Positions 1 through 8,307 of a stretch of DNA of 64,000 nucleotides are shown here, one piece after another (the stretch's first letter is position 1; each line of letters starts with the position of its first letter). Origin of the DNA: Tenacibaculum skagerrakense (GTDB lineage Bacteria > Bacteroidota > Bacteroidia > Flavobacteriales > Flavobacteriaceae); contig NZ_SLXM01000001.1 of NCBI RefSeq assembly GCF_004345825.1, positions 558,001 to 622,000 of the forward strand, read 5' to 3'. Under the pieces are notes generated by a model that saw only the letters and a program-made list of their open reading frames with translations, was not told where the DNA came from and ran no database searches. The translations under genes were made by a program, and so were the position numbers.

Positions 1-889
1 TTTCGAATACCGAATGCTAAAAGATTACGATAAAGCGTTAAAGTATGCTGATTCTTGTTTACAATTATCCAAAGAATTTGGTTTTAAACAACATATAACA
101 AGTGCTTATCGTTCCAAAAGTCGTATTTATAAAGACTTAGGAATGTATAAAGATGCTTTTGTTAATCATACTTTTTATAAACGGTATTCTGATTCAACAT
201 TTACTGTTAATAAAGAAAAAATCATTAAAGGCATTGAGCTTAGGAATGAATTGGAAAAAGAAAAATTAGAACTACAGAGGATTAATGATAGAAAAGAATT
301 AATGGCAAACTTATATGCTGCTTTGTCTATTGTAATATTTAGTTTTAGTGTAATTACAGCGTTATTAATCAGTAGAAATTATAAAGAAAGGGCGAAAAGA
401 GCTAAAGACAAATTAGAAAAAGAGAAATTAAAAAAAGAAATTCTGGCACAGAAAGTTAAATCTTCTGAAACAGAATTAAAAAATTTAATAGCAGATAATT
501 CCATGCGTCTTGAGTTTATAAAACGATTAACACAACAAATTAAAGACGATAAAGACAGCGCTGAAGATAAAAATGTTAAAAGATATGCTAACGGATTATT
601 ATTAAAGTTGCAGCAACAAATTATTACAGAAAATAAACTCTCATCACTTCAAGATAAAATATCTGAAGTAAATAAAAACTTCGATCAAAATATCAGTAAT
701 AAATATCCAAGTTTAACTAAAACTGAACGAGAAATTTGTTCTTTATTAAGGTTAAATCTATCTATTAAAGAAATAGCTTCTATTAGAAATTCAACTACAG
801 ATTCTGTTAAAGCAATTCGATATAGAATTCGAAAAAAAATGGAAATTCCTAAGAGTCAAGAGTTAGAAAACTATATACAAACCCTATAA
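1..889 (+). CDS. TPR/coiled-coil membrane-anchored regulator with LuxR-type HTH (5'-truncated by window)
   Basis: The frame is open to the left window edge, so this is the C-terminal part of a longer protein; the ATG at 14 is probably internal. Counting from that Met, residues 1-60 look like the end of a tetratricopeptide array (D-x-A-L-x-Y-A and G-x-x-x-D-A patterns). One hydrophobic segment spans about 97-120. A long Lys/Glu-rich coiled coil spans about 122-215, and a helix-turn-helix of LuxR/GerE type lies at about 230-276 (LTKTEREICSLLRLNLSIKE, then a Ser/Thr-rich turn and a basic recognition helix). This layout is a common Flavobacteriia regulator: cytoplasmic DNA-binding domain tied to a periplasmic TPR sensor. 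Target genes are not evident. Confidence 0.8.
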   Translation, partial: FEYRMLKDYDKALKYADSCLQLSKEFGFKQHITSAYRSKSRIYKDLGMYKDAFVNHTFYKRYSDSTFTVNKEKIIKGIELRNELEKEKLELQRINDRKELMANLYAALSIVIFSFSVITALLISRNYKERAKRAKDKLEKEKLKKEILAQKVKSSETELKNLIADNSMRLEFIKRLTQQIKDDKDSAEDKNVKRYANGLLLKLQQQIITENKLSSLQDKISEVNKNFDQNISNKYPSLTKTEREICSLLRLNLSIKEIASIRNSTTDSVKAIRYRIRKKMEIPKSQELENYIQTL

Positions 890-1304
890 AATAGTTTTAC
901 TTGTTACTTGCTTGTGGTTTTTTTAAACACTGTAAATCAGAAACTTAAAACATTTCTTTAAGTTAAATTTTTAATTGTCACTTTTTGTTACCTGTATTAT
1001 TATAGATGAATATTCATTTTATAGTAATATTGTACTGTAAATAACGTAGTAATACTACAGGGTTATAATTCCCCTATAAAATAATCCTAAAGAATTAATC
1101 CCTAATTTCTGTAAGAATTATTATCCCCAATTAAGTAGTATTAAATAACCAGTATCCCCCGATACTGGTTTTTATTTGAAAAGTAATAGTAGTATTTTTC
1201 TTCTTTTAAAATGAACATAGGTGTAATGTGATAAAGTTGGTATTTATCTAAGAAAAAATCTTTGTATCTTTAACCTTTGTAACTTTTAAAACAAAACCTC
1301 AATA
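890..1304. other. 415-bp intergenic region, no gene seen
   Basis: AT-rich spacer between the regulator and clpP. I see no open frame worth calling in it. It holds one strong hairpin (1147-1173). In many Flavobacteriia a trigger factor gene precedes clpP; here it does not. Confidence 0.6.
1147..1173 (+). terminator. Intrinsic terminator-like hairpin
   Basis: Perfect 10-bp stem AACCAGTATC / GATACTGGTT with a CCCC loop, followed by a short T run. It lies 260 bp after the regulator stop and 130 bp before clpP, so it may end a long 3' UTR or a small RNA. Confidence 0.6.
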
Positions 1305-1964
1305 ATGGATTACGGAAAAGAATTCGAAAAATATGCTACTAAGCATCACGGAATTAGTAGTACTTATTATAATAAAATCACTAGTAGTTTAACTCCATAC
1401 ATCATGGAAGAGCGTCAATTGAATATTACTCAAATGGACGTTTTTTCTCGTTTGATGATGGATAGAATTATCTTTTTAGGAACAGGAATTAATGACCAAG
1501 TTGCGAATGTTATTCAAGCACAATTATTATTCTTAGAAAGTGTAGACGCTACAAAAGATATTTCAATTTATATTAATTCTCCAGGAGGAGGAGTGTATGC
1601 TGGATTAGGTATTTATGATACGATGCAGTTTATCAAACCAGATGTAGCAACTATTTGTACAGGTATTGCGGCTTCAATGGGAGCAGTATTAATGTGCGCA
1701 GGAGAAAAAGGAAAACGTTCTGCGTTGCCTCATTCAAGAATTATGATTCACCAACCATTAGGTGGTGCACAAGGTCAAGCTTCAGATATTGAAATTACAG
1801 CTCGTGAAATTTTAAAGTTGAAAGATGAGTTGTATACTATTATAGCAAATCACTCAGGTCAACCATTTGATAAAGTTCATCAAGATTCTGACAGAGATTA
1901 TTGGATGAAAGCTAATGAAGCAAAAGAATATGGTATGATTGATGAAATTCTTAGCAGAAAATAA
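1305..1964 (+). CDS. clpP: ATP-dependent Clp protease proteolytic subunit ClpP
   Basis: Serine peptidase that forms the 14-subunit degradation chamber docked to ClpX in the cytoplasm. At 219 residues it has usual family length. The catalytic triad is readable: Ser124 in GIAASMGAV, His149 in MIHQPLGG, and Asp198 in the SDRDYW segment, with spacing matching E. coli ClpP. The oxyanion NSPGG segment is at 91-95. The ATG at 1305 gives a normal short N-terminal extension. clpX follows after 41 bp in the same direction, so the two are very probably one operon, the usual arrangement. Nothing looks unusual. Confidence 0.97.
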   Translation: MDYGKEFEKYATKHHGISSTYYNKITSSLTPYIMEERQLNITQMDVFSRLMMDRIIFLGTGINDQVANVIQAQLLFLESVDATKDISIYINSPGGGVYAGLGIYDTMQFIKPDVATICTGIAASMGAVLMCAGEKGKRSALPHSRIMIHQPLGGAQGQASDIEITAREILKLKDELYTIIANHSGQPFDKVHQDSDRDYWMKANEAKEYGMIDEILSRK

Positions 1965-2005
1965 CATCTACCAATAGTATAGTAAAGTAGTTATAGAGTA
2001 ATAAA

Positions 2006-3244
2006 ATGTCACAAGATCAAAATTTAGAGTGTTCGTTTTGTGGGCGTAAAAAAGCGGAAACGGATTTATTAATTGCAGGAATGGATGCACATATCTGCGA
2101 TAAATGTATTGAGCAAGCTCACGGTATTGTAGAGGAGGAAATAGCAGAGGCAAAAACAACAAGTCTTTCAAATGATTTAATTCTTAAGAAACCTCTTGAA
2201 ATTAAAACTTTTTTGGATGAGTATATTGTTGGACAGGAGCAAACTAAAAAAGCGATGTCTGTGGCAGTATATAATCACTACAAAAGATTATTACAATCGA
2301 AAAGTCCAGCAGATGGTGTAGAGATTGAAAAGTCTAACATTGTTTTAGTTGGAGAAACAGGAACTGGTAAAACATTGGTAGCTAGAACTATCGCAAGAAT
2401 GTTAAATGTTCCATTTTCTATTGTTGATGCTACTGTATTAACACAAGCAGGATATGTAGGAGAAGATGTAGAAAGTATTCTAAGCAGATTATTACAAGCT
2501 GCTGATTACGATGTGGAAAAAGCTGAACGAGGTATTGTATTTATAGACGAAATTGATAAAATAGCTCGTAAAGGAGATAACCCTTCAATTACTAGAGATG
2601 TTTCTGGAGAAGGAGTGCAACAAGCTTTGTTAAAGTTACTAGAAGGAGCCGTGGTTAATGTTGCTCCAAAAGGAGGAAGAAAACATCCTGAGCAGAAGTT
2701 TATTCAAGTGAATACAAAAGATATTTTGTTTGTAGCTGGTGGAGCTTTTTCTGGTATCGATAGAATCATTAGTAAGCGATTAAATATGCAAGCTGTTGGG
2801 TATAGTGCTTCCATAGATGAAGATAAAATTGATGAGGATAATTTATTACAATACATTATTCCTTCAGATTTAAAATCGTTCGGATTAATACCTGAAATTA
2901 TTGGAAGGCTACCAGTTTTAAGCTATATGAATCCGTTAGATGCTAAAACATTAAGAGCTATTTTAACGGAGCCAAGAAATTCTATTATTAAGCAATATAC
3001 AAAGTTGTTTAAAATGGATGATGTTGAATTCTCAATGACTGAAGAAGCATTACTATATATTGTTGATATGGCTGTAGAATATCGATTAGGAGCTCGTGGT
3101 CTGCGTTCTTTGTGTGAAGCAATTTTAACTGATGCTATGTTTGAACTTCCAGGTTCTGATATAAAAGAATTTGAAGTAACAAAAGATTACGCTGAAGAGA
3201 AGCTTACCAAAAAAGCATTACAAAAGCTAAAAGCTGCATCTTAA
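2006..3244 (+). CDS. clpX: Clp protease ATPase subunit ClpX
   Basis: AAA+ unfoldase that recognises tagged proteins and threads them into ClpP. The N-terminal C4 zinc-binding domain is intact (Cys9, Cys12, Cys31, Cys34). Walker A GETGTGKT is at 116-123, the pore loop GYVG at 149-152 and Walker B IVFIDEID at 177-184. The ClpP-docking IGF loop position reads VGYS, a variant common in Bacteroidota as far as I recall. The 412-residue length is typical. It is co-directional with clpP and ends at a strong terminator, so transcription probably stops before dnaG. Its intact zinc site contrasts with the zinc-less DnaG next door. Confidence 0.97.
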   Translation: MSQDQNLECSFCGRKKAETDLLIAGMDAHICDKCIEQAHGIVEEEIAEAKTTSLSNDLILKKPLEIKTFLDEYIVGQEQTKKAMSVAVYNHYKRLLQSKSPADGVEIEKSNIVLVGETGTGKTLVARTIARMLNVPFSIVDATVLTQAGYVGEDVESILSRLLQAADYDVEKAERGIVFIDEIDKIARKGDNPSITRDVSGEGVQQALLKLLEGAVVNVAPKGGRKHPEQKFIQVNTKDILFVAGGAFSGIDRIISKRLNMQAVGYSASIDEDKIDEDNLLQYIIPSDLKSFGLIPEIIGRLPVLSYMNPLDAKTLRAILTEPRNSIIKQYTKLFKMDDVEFSMTEEALLYIVDMAVEYRLGARGLRSLCEAILTDAMFELPGSDIKEFEVTKDYAEEKLTKKALQKLKAAS

Positions 3245-3264
3245 AAAATAAAAAAATATAGAAT

Positions 3265-3298
3265 AAACCTCGCAAAAATTATATTTGCGAGGTTTTTT
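3265..3298 (+). terminator. Rho-independent terminator after clpX
   Basis: Perfect 12-bp stem AAACCTCGCAAA / TTTGCGAGGTTT, 7-nt loop, then T run. It ends the clpP-clpX operon only 12 bp before dnaG. Confidence 0.9.
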
Positions 3299-3305
3299 AT
3301 CTTTA
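3298..3305 (+). promoter_or_regulatory. -7 element for dnaG, geometry of a leaderless transcript
   Basis: TATCTTTA matches the Bacteroidota -7 consensus TAnnTTTG at 7 of 8 positions. It abuts the clpX terminator and ends exactly 4 nt before the dnaG ATG. With initiation normally 5-7 nt after this box, the message would start at or near the start codon. Confidence 0.45.
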
Positions 3306-3309
3306 TCAT

Positions 3310-5286
3310 ATGATTACCAAACAAACCATAGAACAAGTTTTTGAAACTGCTCGTTTAGAGGAAGTAATAGGGGAGTTTGTCCAATTGAAAAAAGCAGGAA
3401 GTAATTTTAAGGGTTTAAGTCCGTTTACAGACGAAAAAACACCGTCTTTCATGGTGTCTCCTGTAAAGCAAATTTGGAAAGATTTTAGTACTGGAAAAGG
3501 AGGAAATGTTATTTCATTTTTAATGGAACATGAACATTTCACATATCCTGAAGCTATTAAATGGCTTGCTAAAAAATACAATATTGAAATAGAGGAAACC
3601 GAACAAAGCGACGAACAAAAACAGCAGATAAATGAAAGAGAAAGTATGTTTTTGGTTTCTAAGTTTGCGAAAGATTATTTTCATGATGTATTAATGAATA
3701 CTCAGAAAGGGAGAGCTATAGGGTTGTCTTATTTTAAAGAAAGAGGATTCAGAGAAGATACTATTGAGAAGTTCGATTTAGGATATTGTAAAGACGAATG
3801 GGATAACTTTACGAAAGCAGCTTTAGACAAAGGCTATGATATTAAGTATTTAAAGTCAACCGGACTTACGATAGTCAAAGAAGGAGGAGAACAAGATAGA
3901 ATGTTTGACCGATTTAAAGGAAGAGTTATGTTTCCTATACATAGTATGTCGGGAAGAATTCTAGGTTTTGGAGGTCGAATTTTAACAAATGATAAAAAAG
4001 CTGCGAAATATTTAAACTCTCCTGAAAGCGATATATACCATAAGAGTAAGATTTTATACGGTATTTATCAAGCAAAAAAAGAGATTGCTAAACAGGATAA
4101 TTGTTTTTTAGTTGAAGGATATACAGATGTAATTTCGTTCCATCAGTCAGGAATAGAAAATGTGGTTGCTTCATCTGGAACAGCATTAACTCCTGAACAA
4201 ATTCGACTAATACACCGCTTAACAAATAATATAACAGTACTTTTTGATGGAGATGCCGCAGGTATTAGAGCTTCTTTAAGAGGAATCGATTTGATCCTTG
4301 AACAAGGAATGAATGTTAAGGTAGTTACGTTTCCTGAAGGTGAAGATCCGGATAGTTTTGCAAAAGCAAATTCTGATGCGCAATTAAAAACATATTTAGA
4401 AGAGAATGCGCAAGATTTTATTAATTTTAAAGTATCATTATTAACTAAAGATGCAGAAAACGATCCTGTAAAAAAAGCAGGTTTAATTAGAGATATTGTT
4501 ACGAGTATTTCTAAAATTCCTGACGGAATTCAGCGTGAAGTTTATGTGCAAGAGTGTGCTCGAATTATGGATATTTCCGAGCGTGTTTTGTTTAGTGAAC
4601 TTGCACAATTAATTAATAAAGATCAAAAAGACAAAGGTAAAAGCGAGCAATATCAAAGTGCTGCACCATCTTTACAACCTGTAAAAGAAGAGCCTTCACA
4701 ACCTAAAATTAACAGTCTATTATTACTAGAAAAAGAGATTATTAGAATATTATTACTGTATGGTAATGAGGAAATTGAATTGGTAAATTGGGTGCATTCT
4801 GAAGATAAGCATGGTAGACCCATCATAGAAAAAGAGGAATATACCAATACGGTTTCAAATGAGTTGTATTTAAATTTGCAAGAAGACGAAATTGAGTTTA
4901 CACACGAAGCTTTTCGAGATATTTATTATGAAATTATACATCAACTAAATCAAGATGAACAAATCTCTATTGATAAATTAATTGCCAGTGAGAATGGTGC
5001 TGTTTCTAGTTTGGTCACCAATATTTTAATGGATGAAGAAAAGTATGAATTGAGTGATTGGGAACGAAAAGAAGTGTTTGTAACAGAGACAACTAAAATC
5101 CTTCCTAAACTTGTAACAGATGCAATTTTAAACCTTAGAAGGGTACTTATAGAAACAAAAATCAATACTATTATCAGAGAAGCTCAAGAAGGAGAAGAGG
5201 AAGATCAATCTCTTGATTTTGAAGAAGTAACCAATTATATAGAATTAAAAAAATTACTATACGAAAAGCTAAATAGAGTAGTTTAG
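3310..5286 (+). CDS. dnaG: DNA primase DnaG lacking zinc ligands
   Basis: Synthesises RNA primers at the replication fork. The 658-residue protein has the N-terminal zinc-ribbon-like domain (about 1-100), the TOPRIM/RNA polymerase core (about 120-430; EGYTD and the acidic FDGDAAG motif are clear) and a C-terminal DnaB-interacting helical region. In the zinc ribbon the normal Cys-His-Cys-Cys ligands are all replaced: Ser37 in GLSPFT, Thr40, Asp58 and Thr61 in WKDFSTGKGG. The surrounding fold-determining residues (EKTPSF, GKGGN) are conserved. I recall the same loss in other Flavobacteriaceae primases, so it is probably a lineage trait rather than damage. The ATG at 3310 gives the usual start. 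Confidence 0.95.
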   Translation: MITKQTIEQVFETARLEEVIGEFVQLKKAGSNFKGLSPFTDEKTPSFMVSPVKQIWKDFSTGKGGNVISFLMEHEHFTYPEAIKWLAKKYNIEIEETEQSDEQKQQINERESMFLVSKFAKDYFHDVLMNTQKGRAIGLSYFKERGFREDTIEKFDLGYCKDEWDNFTKAALDKGYDIKYLKSTGLTIVKEGGEQDRMFDRFKGRVMFPIHSMSGRILGFGGRILTNDKKAAKYLNSPESDIYHKSKILYGIYQAKKEIAKQDNCFLVEGYTDVISFHQSGIENVVASSGTALTPEQIRLIHRLTNNITVLFDGDAAGIRASLRGIDLILEQGMNVKVVTFPEGEDPDSFAKANSDAQLKTYLEENAQDFINFKVSLLTKDAENDPVKKAGLIRDIVTSISKIPDGIQREVYVQECARIMDISERVLFSELAQLINKDQKDKGKSEQYQSAAPSLQPVKEEPSQPKINSLLLLEKEIIRILLLYGNEEIELVNWVHSEDKHGRPIIEKEEYTNTVSNELYLNLQEDEIEFTHEAFRDIYYEIIHQLNQDEQISIDKLIASENGAVSSLVTNILMDEEKYELSDWERKEVFVTETTKILPKLVTDAILNLRRVLIETKINTIIREAQEGEEEDQSLDFEEVTNYIELKKLLYEKLNRVV

Positions 5287-5525
5287 GGTTTTTTCCTATT
5301 CTATAAAGGGGAATTTCTCCTTTGAAACTGTTATATATTTGAGTAGTTTTGATATCCTGTTTATAGAATATTTAAAACAACTTCAATTTTAATTAATAAG
5401 TTGTAAAATTTTAATTAAAATTTTGATTGTTACTAAAAAATGAACAATAATTTTAGTCTACCGATAATTTTTTAGTAAATTTAGTTCCCCAAAGAAAAGA
5501 AACAGAAATAAAACTTGACAAAACT

Positions 5526-5657
5526 ATGAGAAAATTGCTTCAAATAGGTAAGCTAATTCTTTTATTTATAGAATTACCATTTCAAATTTCAAACGGGCAT
5601 AAAAAAAGAGCGTACAAAAGAATTAAGCAATTAATGGTGTCCGCAAACTTACTTTAA
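5526..5657 (+). CDS. Putative 43-residue basic small protein
   Basis: Open frame beginning MRKLLQIGKLILLFIELPFQ: a short hydrophobic N-terminal half, then a basic tail (HKKRAYKRIKQ). It lies in the 362-bp space between dnaG and nadE and overlaps the 3' end of the convergent nadE by 9 bp. A -7-like box TAAATTTA sits at 5476-5483. I do not recognise a family. It could be a small membrane-associated protein or a chance frame. Confidence 0.35.
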   Translation: MRKLLQIGKLILLFIELPFQISNGHKKRAYKRIKQLMVSANLL

Positions 5658-6437
5658 GTTTTTAGGTATATCACATACAGGTATTGGAACCATTTTGTGT
5701 TGATTTATTGTGTTTAGTCGTGTATAAATTTTATACACTTCTTTTTGACGGCCTTCAAAGTCATCGGCTTTTTTCCCATTGGCTTGCATTTTCATAGCCC
5801 ATTCTAATTCATCATAAGATGCTCCAATTTGGTCTTCATCTGTACGACTATCACCAAACAAGCCATCAGTTGGTTGTGCTTTTTGGATAGATTCAGGTAC
5901 TTGAAGGTATTCTCCCAATGCATAAACTTCTGATTTTACCAAATCAGCAATCGGACTTAAATCAACGCCACCATCTCCATATTTTGTAAAAAAACCTACA
6001 CCAAAATCTTCCACTTTATTACCTGTGCCAGCTACTAATAAACCATGTAAACCAGCAAAATAATACAAAGTGGTCATTCGTAAACGAGCTCTAGTATTAG
6101 CCAAAGACAAATCTAATTTAGGTGATGCTTCAGTTTCTGGTACAACAGTTTTAAAATCTTCAAAAGTTGAAGTTAAATTTACTCGAGTATCACTAACATT
6201 CGAAAAGCGCTCTTTTAATTGTGCAATGTGTTCTTGTGCTCTTGTTACTTGACTTTGTGCTTGATGAATTGGCATTTCAACACATAGTGTTGGTAATCCG
6301 GTTTTTGCACATAACGTAGAAGTTACTGCAGAGTCTATTCCTCCAGAAACACCTACAACAAATCCGTTGACTTTTGCATTTGTAGCATAATCTTTTAACC
6401 AATTTATAATGTGTTCAGCAACTTTTGGAGTATTCAT
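5649..6437 (-). CDS. nadE: NH3-dependent NAD+ synthase
   Basis: Catalyses the last step of NAD biosynthesis, amidating deamido-NAD+ with ammonia and ATP. The PP-loop SGGIDSAVTS near residue 30 is the ATP pyrophosphatase signature; GTGNKVEDFGVGFFTKYGDG and DLVKSEVYALG are further family motifs. At 262 residues it lacks the glutaminase domain of the larger glutamine-dependent enzymes. It is transcribed divergently from gldB with 57 bp between them. Confidence 0.95.
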   Translation of the reverse strand: MNTPKVAEHIINWLKDYATNAKVNGFVVGVSGGIDSAVTSTLCAKTGLPTLCVEMPIHQAQSQVTRAQEHIAQLKERFSNVSDTRVNLTSTFEDFKTVVPETEASPKLDLSLANTRARLRMTTLYYFAGLHGLLVAGTGNKVEDFGVGFFTKYGDGGVDLSPIADLVKSEVYALGEYLQVPESIQKAQPTDGLFGDSRTDEDQIGASYDELEWAMKMQANGKKADDFEGRQKEVYKIYTRLNTINQHKMVPIPVCDIPKNLK

Positions 6438-6494
6438 GTTATACGATTTTAGTAAATTCGAAGTTTATTAATTAAACGTAAATATAGCCATTTA

Positions 6495-7451
6495 ATGCGA
6501 AAAATAGTGTCCTTTTTACTGTTGCTGTTGATCTTGATTTCCTGTAAAAAAGAAAATAAATTAGAAGTGGACGTTTCTACTATTAGTGTAGATGTTAAGT
6601 TAGCTCGATTTGATGTTGATTTCTATAACTCAACACCTGAAACACTTTCAAAAACAAAAGAAATTTACCCAATGTTTTTTCCGCATGATATAGATTCTGT
6701 GTGGATCAATAAAATACAGAATAAAGATGAGAGAGAATTGTTTGCAGAAACGATTAAGAAATATCCTGATCTCTCTTTTTTAGAAAAAGAACTAGAACAA
6801 TTGTTTCAACATGTAAAATACTACAACGAAAACTTTAAAGAGCCTGTAGTTGTAACAATGTTAACGAATGTAGATTATGAAAATCGTGTGTTATTCGACG
6901 CAGGATTATTGCTAATTTCTCTAGACTGCTATCTTGGAATAAGTCACGAATTTTATGTCGACTTCCCAGAGTATATTAAGCAAAATAATAGAAAAGATCA
7001 TATAATAGTTGATGTAGCCAATGCGATAATTAATAAGCAAATGCCGCCAAATAACGAGCGTAGTTTTATTAATAAAATGATTTACGAAGGAAAAAAAATG
7101 TATGTGTTAGATGCGTATTTACCGACTATTTCAGACAGAGAAAAAATTGGTTATGAAGAAACAAAATTTAAATGGGCTTTAGAAAGTGAAGAAGAAATAT
7201 GGAAGTATTTTATAGAGAAAGAATTGTTATATGATACAGATTCTAAATTGAATAAACGCTTTTTAGACGTAGCACCTTTTTCCAAGTTTTATTTAGGTGA
7301 AGATAATTTGTCTCCTGGTCAAATAGGAGTTTGGATTGGGTGGCAAATTGTACGTTCTTATATGCAGAATAATGATGTATCTTTGCCGGAACTTTTACAG
7401 ACAGAAGAAGATATTATTTTTAAAAAATCAAAATACAAACCGAAACGATAA
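6495..7451 (+). CDS. gldB: Gliding motility lipoprotein GldB
   Basis: Lipoprotein signal with lipobox LISC (Cys17) and a 318-residue length fit GldB, an envelope lipoprotein needed for gliding and connected with the type IX secretion/gliding machinery. The C-terminal YLGEDNLSPGQIGVWIGWQI segment, reminiscent of M90-like folds, is typical. It is followed immediately by gldC, whose ATG overlaps the gldB TAA, so the two are co-transcribed and probably translationally coupled. nadE upstream and divergent is a neighbourhood I recall from other flavobacteria. Confidence 0.92.
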   Translation: MRKIVSFLLLLLILISCKKENKLEVDVSTISVDVKLARFDVDFYNSTPETLSKTKEIYPMFFPHDIDSVWINKIQNKDERELFAETIKKYPDLSFLEKELEQLFQHVKYYNENFKEPVVVTMLTNVDYENRVLFDAGLLLISLDCYLGISHEFYVDFPEYIKQNNRKDHIIVDVANAIINKQMPPNNERSFINKMIYEGKKMYVLDAYLPTISDREKIGYEETKFKWALESEEEIWKYFIEKELLYDTDSKLNKRFLDVAPFSKFYLGEDNLSPGQIGVWIGWQIVRSYMQNNDVSLPELLQTEEDIIFKKSKYKPKR

Positions 7452-7789
7452 TGGCTATAGTACATACATCAGAAATAAAATTTAAAGTTGGTTTAGATGA
7501 AAATAGAGTACCTGAAGAAATTTCATGGAATGCTCAAGATGGAGGAATAACAGAGGAAGCTTCTAAAGCAATTATGTTGTCTGTTTGGGATCATAAACAA
7601 AAAGATACGTTGCGTATGGATTTATGGACTAAAGATATGCCTGTTGATGAAATGAAACAATTTTTTCACCAGACGTTAGTTTCAATGGCAGACACTTTCG
7701 AACGTGCAACAAATGATGATAAAATGAGCGCAACTATGCGTGATTTTTGTGATTATTTTGCTGAAAAATTAGAGCTGATTAAGAAGTAA
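7451..7789 (+). CDS. gldC: Gliding motility protein GldC
   Basis: 112-residue protein without signal peptide, starting MAIVHTSEIKF, with the family pattern EISWNAQDGG and WDHKQKDTLRMDLWTKDMPVDEMK. GldC is usually encoded next to gldB and supports gliding, although it is less strictly required in Flavobacterium. The start codon overlaps the gldB stop by 1 nt. A strong terminator follows 22 bp after its stop. Confidence 0.92.
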   Translation: MAIVHTSEIKFKVGLDENRVPEEISWNAQDGGITEEASKAIMLSVWDHKQKDTLRMDLWTKDMPVDEMKQFFHQTLVSMADTFERATNDDKMSATMRDFCDYFAEKLELIKK

Positions 7790-7810
7790 TTAGCCTTTTT
7801 AAAATAAGAA

Positions 7811-7861
7811 AAAGTACGGTTTTTCCTTACCAAAAGTATGGAGAAACCGTACTTTGTTTTT
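7811..7861 (+). terminator. Rho-independent terminator after gldBC
   Basis: 16-bp stem (7811-7826 with 7840-7855, one G-T wobble) centred on AAAGTACGGTTT, 13-nt loop, then T-rich tail. Confidence 0.85.
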
Positions 7862-7958
7862 ATAGTAATTAATTATTTTTATAAATATGTACTTATAAGA
7901 GTAACAAATGTTTATTTGTGGAGTCTAAATAAGGAAAGATTAGATATAATTATTTACT

Positions 7959-8270
7959 ATGGCATTTTTGAATTTTTTATTTGGGGACGAAAAATCAAAC
8001 AATACATCTAAAATTATAGATAAAGATATATTGCTTAAAAGAGAACGTTTAATCGAACTTAAGGAGATTTTATGTAATTACGCTGATAAAGTATATCATA
8101 AATGGTCTTCTTCTAAATTAGTTGAAGAAAGAGAGCAGCTAATTGAAGCGTCTTTTGGTTTGAATCGTTTTTTATACGAGTTAGATTATGATATTCAGAG
8201 TAAAACTTACAGTGAAGGAATTATTGAAGAGTGTGAGGATTTTGAAAAACAATTAAGAGCAATAATTTAG
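7959..8270 (+). CDS. Hypothetical 103-residue protein
   Basis: Small acidic, largely helical protein beginning MAFLNFLFGDEKSNNTSKII. I see no signal peptide, membrane span, cysteine pattern or known motif. It sits alone between the gldBC terminator and the convergent folK-dNK gene. No function can be proposed. The frame is clean and codon use matches its neighbours. Confidence 0.65.
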   Translation: MAFLNFLFGDEKSNNTSKIIDKDILLKRERLIELKEILCNYADKVYHKWSSSKLVEEREQLIEASFGLNRFLYELDYDIQSKTYSEGIIEECEDFEKQLRAII

Positions 8271-8276
8271 ATCATA

Positions 8277-8307
8277 ACTAATAAGCTATCTATGAAGACT
8301 TATTAGT
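8277..8307. terminator. Possible hairpin between convergent genes
   Basis: ACTAATAAG / CTTATTAGT, 9-bp stem with a 13-nt loop, between the hypothetical gene and the 3' end of folK-dNK, which it overlaps. The T tract is weak. Confidence 0.35.
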
